Positions 59,438 through 64,000 of a DNA stretch of 64,000 nucleotides are shown piece after piece (the stretch's first letter is position 1; each line of letters starts with the position of its first letter). Source of the stretch: JADGQN01 sp035315185. GTDB taxonomy: Bacteria > Desulfobacterota > Syntrophorhabdia > Syntrophorhabdales > WCHB1-27. The notes beneath the pieces are model-generated. The model did not search any database. It was given only the letters and a program-made list of their open reading frames with translations, and was not told the origin of the DNA. The position numbers were made by a program, and so were the translations under genes. Location: positions 1 to 64,000 of the forward strand of contig DATFYE010000032.1 in NCBI GenBank assembly GCA_035315185.1. Reading direction: 5' to 3'.

Positions 59438-59598
59438 TCGGTCCTCCCTTAAATTTAATCTGACACCTGACTTATCGGAAAGGCACGAATAAACTTAATC
59501 GTATACCCCGCCACGGGAGAGGTGAGTTAGTCAAGGCATGACCCTGCGGGTGTTTTGAGGTACGCAAAGAGGATTAGCTTGGAAAAGGAATCCCGAAA

Positions 59599-60090
59599 GT
59601 GTACATTATGGCGGTGAACAGACAAGACGAACGGTACAGAGGGGTGAAGGGATGGTTACTGATCCTCTGCCTGAATGTCACAATTCTTGACCCGCTTACC
59701 ATGCTTCTGACCGTCTTCCTCGTTACGAACGCGACAAAACCTTATTTCGGCGAGCATCCGGAACTCTTCCGGCTGTGCCTGGCGTCCGGTATCTGCCGAA
59801 TGGCCCTGGCGGTCTTCAGCATCTATGCGGGTCTCGCCCTCTGGAGAATCTCGCCCGGAGCCGTTTCCATCGCAAAAAAGTACCTGCTGGCTGTGGTCCT
59901 CTATTCGCTCGTGGTCTCATCGCTACCCGTAATCGTGGGAATGCCACGAGAATCCTACCAGGAGTTTGCCGGGCAGACGGTTTTTAACAGCTTCCTCACT
60001 ATGGGCTACGCAGTTGCCTGGTATGTCTATCTGCAGCGATCGAAGAGAGTGAAAGCAACCTATCAGGATCTGCATTACAAGATCGAATGA
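59599..60090 (+). CDS. DUF2569 family membrane protein
   Basis: The 163-residue protein has four TM helices and the DUF2569 hallmark at the N-terminus (YRGVKGWLLILCLNVTIL, the GGWL-like turn) with IAKKYLLAVVLYSLV later. GTG 59599, spaced well from AAGGAA, is my start; ATG 59608 is nearly as good. The family function is unknown. It precedes an MFS gene by 96 bases. Confidence 0.78.
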   Translation: MYIMAVNRQDERYRGVKGWLLILCLNVTILDPLTMLLTVFLVTNATKPYFGEHPELFRLCLASGICRMALAVFSIYAGLALWRISPGAVSIAKKYLLAVVLYSLVVSSLPVIVGMPRESYQEFAGQTVFNSFLTMGYAVAWYVYLQRSKRVKATYQDLHYKIE

Positions 60091-60186
60091 GATTAGGACG
60101 AGGAGCATCGTCGGGCCCGCAAGAATGGGGTACCGTCGCGCTTGGAAACTCTTATAGCGGCTCAATAACGATGAAGCAGCAGGTGC

Positions 60187-61485
60187 GTGATTACGACGCG
60201 AGATAGTGACCAACCGGACGTCACAGCCGCTGTGGTTACAAGCGCAGGAGCGAGCGCAGCCGGATACGGGTGGGTCGTGCTCGCTGCTTGTTTTCTTATA
60301 ACCACACTCACCTACGCCGGAAGCTACAGTTTCGGGCTCTTCTTTAAGCCCTTGCGCTCCGAGTTCGGGTGGTCGGCCGCACAGACCTCCGGCGTATTCT
60401 CCCTCTTCATGTTCTGCTACTGTCTTTTCGGGATTTTTACCGGGTTGGCCGTAGACCGGCTGGGTCCCCGGATCACGGTCATTGCCGGCGGACTCTGCCT
60501 CGGCTCCGGATTTCTCCTTTCCGGGATGGTCCACAACCTATGGCAGATTTACCTGAGTTACGGCCTTCTTGCCGGAGCGGGCATGAGCAGCGTGTACGGC
60601 CCTGTCCTGACCACGGCGTCCCGATGGTTCCGCCGAAGACAGGGCCTCGCTCTCGGTATAGTCAGCTCAGGCATTGGCCTCGGCACCTTCGTAGGCCCTC
60701 CGATCTTTGGCCGCCTCATTCCTGTGTATGGCTGGCGACTCTCTTATCTTGCTGCCGGCGCAGGGATCGGAAGTATCATGATACTACTCGGCGCACTGCT
60801 CAGGAGAGATCCAGTCCACGCGGCCGAACTCTGCAAAGAAAGGGAGAACCCCGCTGTGGAAAGGCGGAGCGGCGAGCCGTCGAGTGTCGATGAATGGAGT
60901 GCCCGCAAAGTAATCTGGACGAAGCCGTTTTGGCTCTACGCGGCTGTCTATGTCATGGTAGGCTTCGGTTTACAGATGATGCTCGCCCATCTTGTCCCTT
61001 ACATGCAGGAGACATATAAGCTGTCTCCAAGCGCGGCCGCAGCTATTTTCAGCACCATTGGTGTGGCCAGCGCTGGAGGAAGGCTGATCATGGGAGGCAT
61101 TTCTGATTACTTAGGGACCAGGAAGTCGCTGGCCCTCTCCGTGGCGACAGAAGCTGTGGCCGTGGCATTAATTCTTCTCTCCACGCAGCCATGGATGCTT
61201 TATCCCTTCGGTGTTCTTCTGGGATTCGGGTACGGGGGACATGCTCCTCAGTTCCCTGCTCTCATACGGGAACTCTTCGGCATTAAACAAATGGGGAGAA
61301 ATCTCGGGCTCCAACAGATCTTTTACGGAGTTGGTGCCCTACTCGGGCCTCTCTTGGCCGGTTGGATGTTCGATCGCACGGGAACTTACGTTCTTCCTTT
61401 TTCTGCTGCTGCCGGCGTGCTGATGCTTGCGGCCTGGTTGAGCCTTGCACTCAAGAGGCCGCCGCAGTGGGACGCGACGAGCTAG
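60187..61485 (+). CDS. MFS transporter, OFA/monocarboxylate-like
   Basis: The 432-residue carrier has 12 predicted TM helices. The GLFFKPLRSEFGWSAAQTSG region at the end of helix 1 and the ASRWFRRRQGLALGIVSSGI segment are typical of the oxalate/formate-antiporter and monocarboxylate-porter branch. A central cytoplasmic loop (about 205-240) is charged. Probable substrate: an organic acid, direction unknown. It starts at GTG 60187 with a weak AGCAGG. A short remnant of the TTGGCATAAG-ended repeat lies after its stop (about 61505-61570). Confidence 0.85.
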   Translation: MITTRDSDQPDVTAAVVTSAGASAAGYGWVVLAACFLITTLTYAGSYSFGLFFKPLRSEFGWSAAQTSGVFSLFMFCYCLFGIFTGLAVDRLGPRITVIAGGLCLGSGFLLSGMVHNLWQIYLSYGLLAGAGMSSVYGPVLTTASRWFRRRQGLALGIVSSGIGLGTFVGPPIFGRLIPVYGWRLSYLAAGAGIGSIMILLGALLRRDPVHAAELCKERENPAVERRSGEPSSVDEWSARKVIWTKPFWLYAAVYVMVGFGLQMMLAHLVPYMQETYKLSPSAAAAIFSTIGVASAGGRLIMGGISDYLGTRKSLALSVATEAVAVALILLSTQPWMLYPFGVLLGFGYGGHAPQFPALIRELFGIKQMGRNLGLQQIFYGVGALLGPLLAGWMFDRTGTYVLPFSAAAGVLMLAAWLSLALKRPPQWDATS

Positions 61486-61645
61486 GCCGGGACCCCGGGC
61501 AGCAGCCAGTGGAAATTCTAACCAAACGTATTTGAAGTTCGTTGCCCTAAACGCGAATTGGCATAAGGGGAGAATTGGAGAGCAAGGTGTGCTATAATGC
61601 AACGCTCGAACCCGCTAACTCTAATTTGATAGGAGGAGAAAAAGC

Positions 61646-62500
61646 ATGATCCGTTCCCGTTTCGTGTGTCGGTTGATGTTTGTTCTATGTTCTTTTGCAA
61701 TCGCCACTTGCGTGTTTGCACAGGGGCAACAGGGGAGTAGCGAGTACAAACCGGTGGAGCGGCAGGACGGTAAAGACGTCGTATGGCTGCCGACAGCGCA
61801 GGCACTGGTTGACAAAATGCTTGACATGGCGAAAGTCACGCCGCAGGATTATGTAGTTGACCTCGGCTCCGGCGACGGGCGTACCGTCATCACTGCAGCG
61901 AAGCGCGGGGCGCGGGCGCTCGGGATAGAGTACAATCCTAACATGGTTGCGCTGGCAAAGCGCAATGCTGAAAAGGAGGGTGTGGGCGACAAAGCCAGGT
62001 TCATGCAGGGAGATTTGTTTCAAACTGATTTCTCTCAAGCTACCGTGCTTACACTGTTTCTGCTGCCCGAGATCAATTACCAGCTACGCCCGAAAATTCT
62101 TAATATGAAGCCGGGCACCCGTATCGTGTCAAACACTTTTGATATGAGCGAGTGGATAGCCGACCAGACCGCTACCATCGATGACTCAAGCAAATGCTCC
62201 GAATACTGCTCAGCCTTGCTCTGGATCGTGCCGGCAAAGGTGGCGGGCGCATGGAAGCTTCCGCAAGCGGAACTGGTGCTCGAGCAAAGCTTTCAGACGT
62301 TTTCGGGCAGACTCAACTCCGGCGCTGAAATGTTAACCATTAAGAATGGCAGGCTTAATGGTGATCAGATCAGCTTCACTGCAGGGACCGTCCAATACAT
62401 TGGCCGCGTGAACGGCAACTCGATGCAGGGAACGCTCAAGTCGGGTGACAGAACGGCCGAATGGAGCGCCATCCGGATAAGCAAGGCCGCGTCACGCTAA
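61646..62500 (+). CDS. SAM-methyltransferase-like protein with signal peptide
   Basis: The 284-residue protein begins with a cleavable-type signal (LMFVLCSFAIATCVFAQG) and then a class I methyltransferase fold with motif I VVDLGSGDGRTVI near residue 71 and motif II-like LGIEYNPNMVALAKRNA. The last 70 residues (NGRLNGDQISFTAG, then MQGTLKSG) look like a small beta domain found in periplasmic proteins. SAM is not available in the periplasm, so either the signal anchors it on the inner face or the fold has lost methylation. The start is ATG 61646 behind AGGAGGAG. Confidence 0.8.
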   Translation: MIRSRFVCRLMFVLCSFAIATCVFAQGQQGSSEYKPVERQDGKDVVWLPTAQALVDKMLDMAKVTPQDYVVDLGSGDGRTVITAAKRGARALGIEYNPNMVALAKRNAEKEGVGDKARFMQGDLFQTDFSQATVLTLFLLPEINYQLRPKILNMKPGTRIVSNTFDMSEWIADQTATIDDSSKCSEYCSALLWIVPAKVAGAWKLPQAELVLEQSFQTFSGRLNSGAEMLTIKNGRLNGDQISFTAGTVQYIGRVNGNSMQGTLKSGDRTAEWSAIRISKAASR

Positions 62501-62552
62501 CCGCGCGGCTGCGGGCTTCTCGCGGCGAAAAAAGATATTGCCGCACCCAATA

Positions 62553-63026
62553 TCACGATTTATATACGAGCTCTTCTTGTTCGGATGTTTCTATCGCATT
62601 GGTAATGTATCTTCGGACCCATGCGATGGCCTGGTCGCTTGGCAGGCTGAACAACTTTTTCGCCATACACGCCGCAAATGTGCCTGTCCTGCCAACGCCT
62701 CCGGAGCAGTGGATTGCAACGTTCCTTCCCGCTCTCGCGCACTCGATCGTCCGCTCTACGGTCTGCGCCAGTTTCTCTATCGGTGGAATGTTGAAGTCGG
62801 CTATGGGCAGATGTATCACCTGAAAGCCTTGCTCCAGATAGAAATCGTAAAGATTGCGCTTTGCTTTCTGCAGACATTCAACTTCTTCCGCAAGAAGAAC
62901 GATGACTGAAATATCGTGTAGTCTGTAGAGGTCCAAAACTTCCCCGTCCACATCATAGAGGCCAAACGGCATTGGACTCCGGTAGATGTTGCCTGGCAAA
63001 CCGAACGGTAGCTCAGTTATCAGCAT
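62553..63026 (-). CDS. dual-specificity protein phosphatase-like
   Basis: This 157-residue cysteine phosphatase has the P-loop IHCSGGVGRTG (CX5R, Cys near residue 108). General acid candidates lie in LPIADFNIP (Asp ahead of a hydrophobic turn). It fits the bacterial cyclin-dependent-kinase-inhibitor-3/DSP-like group. It may remove phosphate from proteins or nucleotides. It lies in a convergent pair with the methyltransferase-like gene; no kinase is next to it. Confidence 0.83.
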   Translation of the reverse strand: MLITELPFGLPGNIYRSPMPFGLYDVDGEVLDLYRLHDISVIVLLAEEVECLQKAKRNLYDFYLEQGFQVIHLPIADFNIPPIEKLAQTVERTIECARAGRNVAIHCSGGVGRTGTFAACMAKKLFSLPSDQAIAWVRRYITNAIETSEQEELVYKS

Positions 63027-63302
63027 CTGTCAGAAAAGTCGCCATTCAGGTACTGAGTCTCAATCCTGGTTATTCTGATATCCACGGTGATCTCTTTCGA
63101 TAGCGCCCACCGAAATCCAACTTCCTAAAACACTTGCACAAGCGAGTTCCTAATGCAAGCACAAAAAGCCTACCACGTTGCCTGTGCGTTCAGGGGTGCA
63201 TTTGACATGAGGGGGCAAAAGAACTTATGCTGTCAGGCGCCGCGCTGATGCCTGCCGCAGTGCACAGGCGTAGCAGGGATTCTAATGACAAGGAGGGATA
63301 AC

Positions 63303-63932
63303 TTGGTAAGAAGAATGTTCATTCTGGGTCTGGCCCTGTTGCTCGTAACTATCGGGTTTTCTACGGGCACATTTGCTGCTGAAAAAACTATCGAGAAAGG
63401 TGAAAAGAAAATGACGAACACCCAGCTGACTGTGACGCTACACACGACAAAAGGTGACATCAAGTTGAAACTTTTTCCGGATAAGGCTCCCTTGACCGTT
63501 CTTAACTTTGTTAACCTCTCCAAGCGCGGTTTCTATAATGGTCTCACTTTCCATAGAGTGATCCCCAATTTTATGATCCAGGGAGGAGACCCCGCAGGTA
63601 ACGGCACAGGAGGCCCTGGCTATAAATTCAAAGACGAATTCTCTCCCGATCTCAAGCACAGCAAGCCGGGCATTTTGTCGATGGCGAATGCGGGTCCCGG
63701 CACAAACGGGAGTCAGTTCTTTATCACACACGTTCCCACTCCCTGGCTGGACGGCAAGCATACGATCTTCGGGGAGGTCGTGGATGCACAGGATCAGAAA
63801 GTAGTGAACAGCATCGTTGCGGGAGACAAGATCAACTCCGTCACGATAGATGGCGATTATTCGAAGCTTGCTGAACAATACAAGGACCAGTTGGACGCCT
63901 GGAACAAAACTTTGCAGGCCATGGGCAAGTAA
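63303..63932 (+). CDS. exported cyclophilin-type peptidyl-prolyl isomerase
   Basis: The 209-residue protein has a signal peptide (RRMFILGLALLLVTIGF) and a cyclophilin domain (about 40-200) with NFVNLSKRGFYNGLTFHRVI, MIQGGDPAGNGTGGPG, ANAGPGTNGSQFFI and WLDGKHTIFGEV; the active-site Arg is in FHRVI. It would help fold periplasmic proteins. AAGGAGGGATAAC sits inside the longer frame opened by ATG 63285, so I take TTG 63303 as the start. The last 68 bases of the window hold nothing supported. Confidence 0.9.
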   Translation: MVRRMFILGLALLLVTIGFSTGTFAAEKTIEKGEKKMTNTQLTVTLHTTKGDIKLKLFPDKAPLTVLNFVNLSKRGFYNGLTFHRVIPNFMIQGGDPAGNGTGGPGYKFKDEFSPDLKHSKPGILSMANAGPGTNGSQFFITHVPTPWLDGKHTIFGEVVDAQDQKVVNSIVAGDKINSVTIDGDYSKLAEQYKDQLDAWNKTLQAMGK

Positions 63933-64000
63933 GAACTGCAGATTAATAGTTGATTGGTTATTGGCTGATTAGACACGGCAGGGCGAGCGCGAAGGCCGAT

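Overview
The window reads as chromosomal DNA of a Gram-negative, probably anaerobic bacterium, most likely a Desulfobacterota (deltaproteobacterial) lineage such as the Syntrophorhabdia. This placement is an inference from gene content: the order ispE - spoVG - tRNA-Gln - prs - rplY(ctc) - pth - ychF, a DUF39 homocysteine-biosynthesis gene, many PAS-domain sensors, HDOD and B12-type radical SAM proteins, and a branched-chain-type ABC transporter. No rRNA, CRISPR array, prophage or intact insertion sequence was seen.

Layout. 1-10.5 kb: mixed small genes (DUF4129-type membrane protein, NudL-like Nudix hydrolase, Cache/HAMP membrane sensor, a lipoprotein/DUF1614 pair, a Gly/Tyr/His-rich exported protein, tRNA-Asn, a UPF0158 protein, a YihY/BrkB membrane protein, a PAS sensor and a lone receiver). 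10.5-19.3 kb: one giant gene for a 2905-residue cyclic beta-1,2-glucan synthase. 19.5-22.2 kb: a B12-binding/radical SAM protein fused to an alpha/beta hydrolase. 22.3-31.6 kb: a compact minus-strand operon hutU - glutamate formimidoyltransferase - hutI - formimidoyl-THF cyclodeaminase - livH - livM - livG - livF - livK. It converts urocanate to glutamate and a one-carbon folate unit and supplies its own importer. No hutH is visible. 32-36.3 kb: an HDOD/GAF regulator, another radical SAM protein and an EF-hand secreted protein. 36.7-48.3 kb: a long minus-strand housekeeping block (glk, phosphohexomutase, radical SAM/DUF2344 protein, RNase G, a YhhQ-type transporter, ispE, spoVG, tRNA-Gln, prs, rplY, pth, ychF). 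48.5-64 kb: LOG protein, PAS histidine kinase, Nudix hydrolase, ABC-F ATPase, DUF39 protein, thiE-thiL-thiM-pssA, ArsC/Spx-like protein, DUF2569 protein, MFS carrier, exported methyltransferase-like protein, dual-specificity phosphatase and an exported cyclophilin.

The most unusual content is non-coding. Many intergenic gaps, mostly directly after stop codons, hold palindromic elements of at least six kinds. Two are arrays of hairpins with the same geometry (6-bp stem, 3-nt loop) but different stem sequences, embedded in constant TTGAGGACCG-like linkers (about 35445-35670 and 51160-51350). One is an exactly 300-bp element with long terminal inverted repeats and five or more internal perfect palindromes (36386-36685). 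One is a roughly 127-bp inverted-repeat element with a GTAC-containing centre (55250-55376, with relatives at 49117-49415). The rest are inverted arms built from short repeated words (around 1360-1515, 33727-33842, 45806-45930, 37830-37985, and a three-copy octamer at 58728-58751). In two cases the element supplies or overlaps the stop codon of the gene before it. I consider these palindromic 3'-end elements the best candidate for something poorly described here, followed by the radical SAM-hydrolase fusion and the urocanate-catabolism/transport operon.
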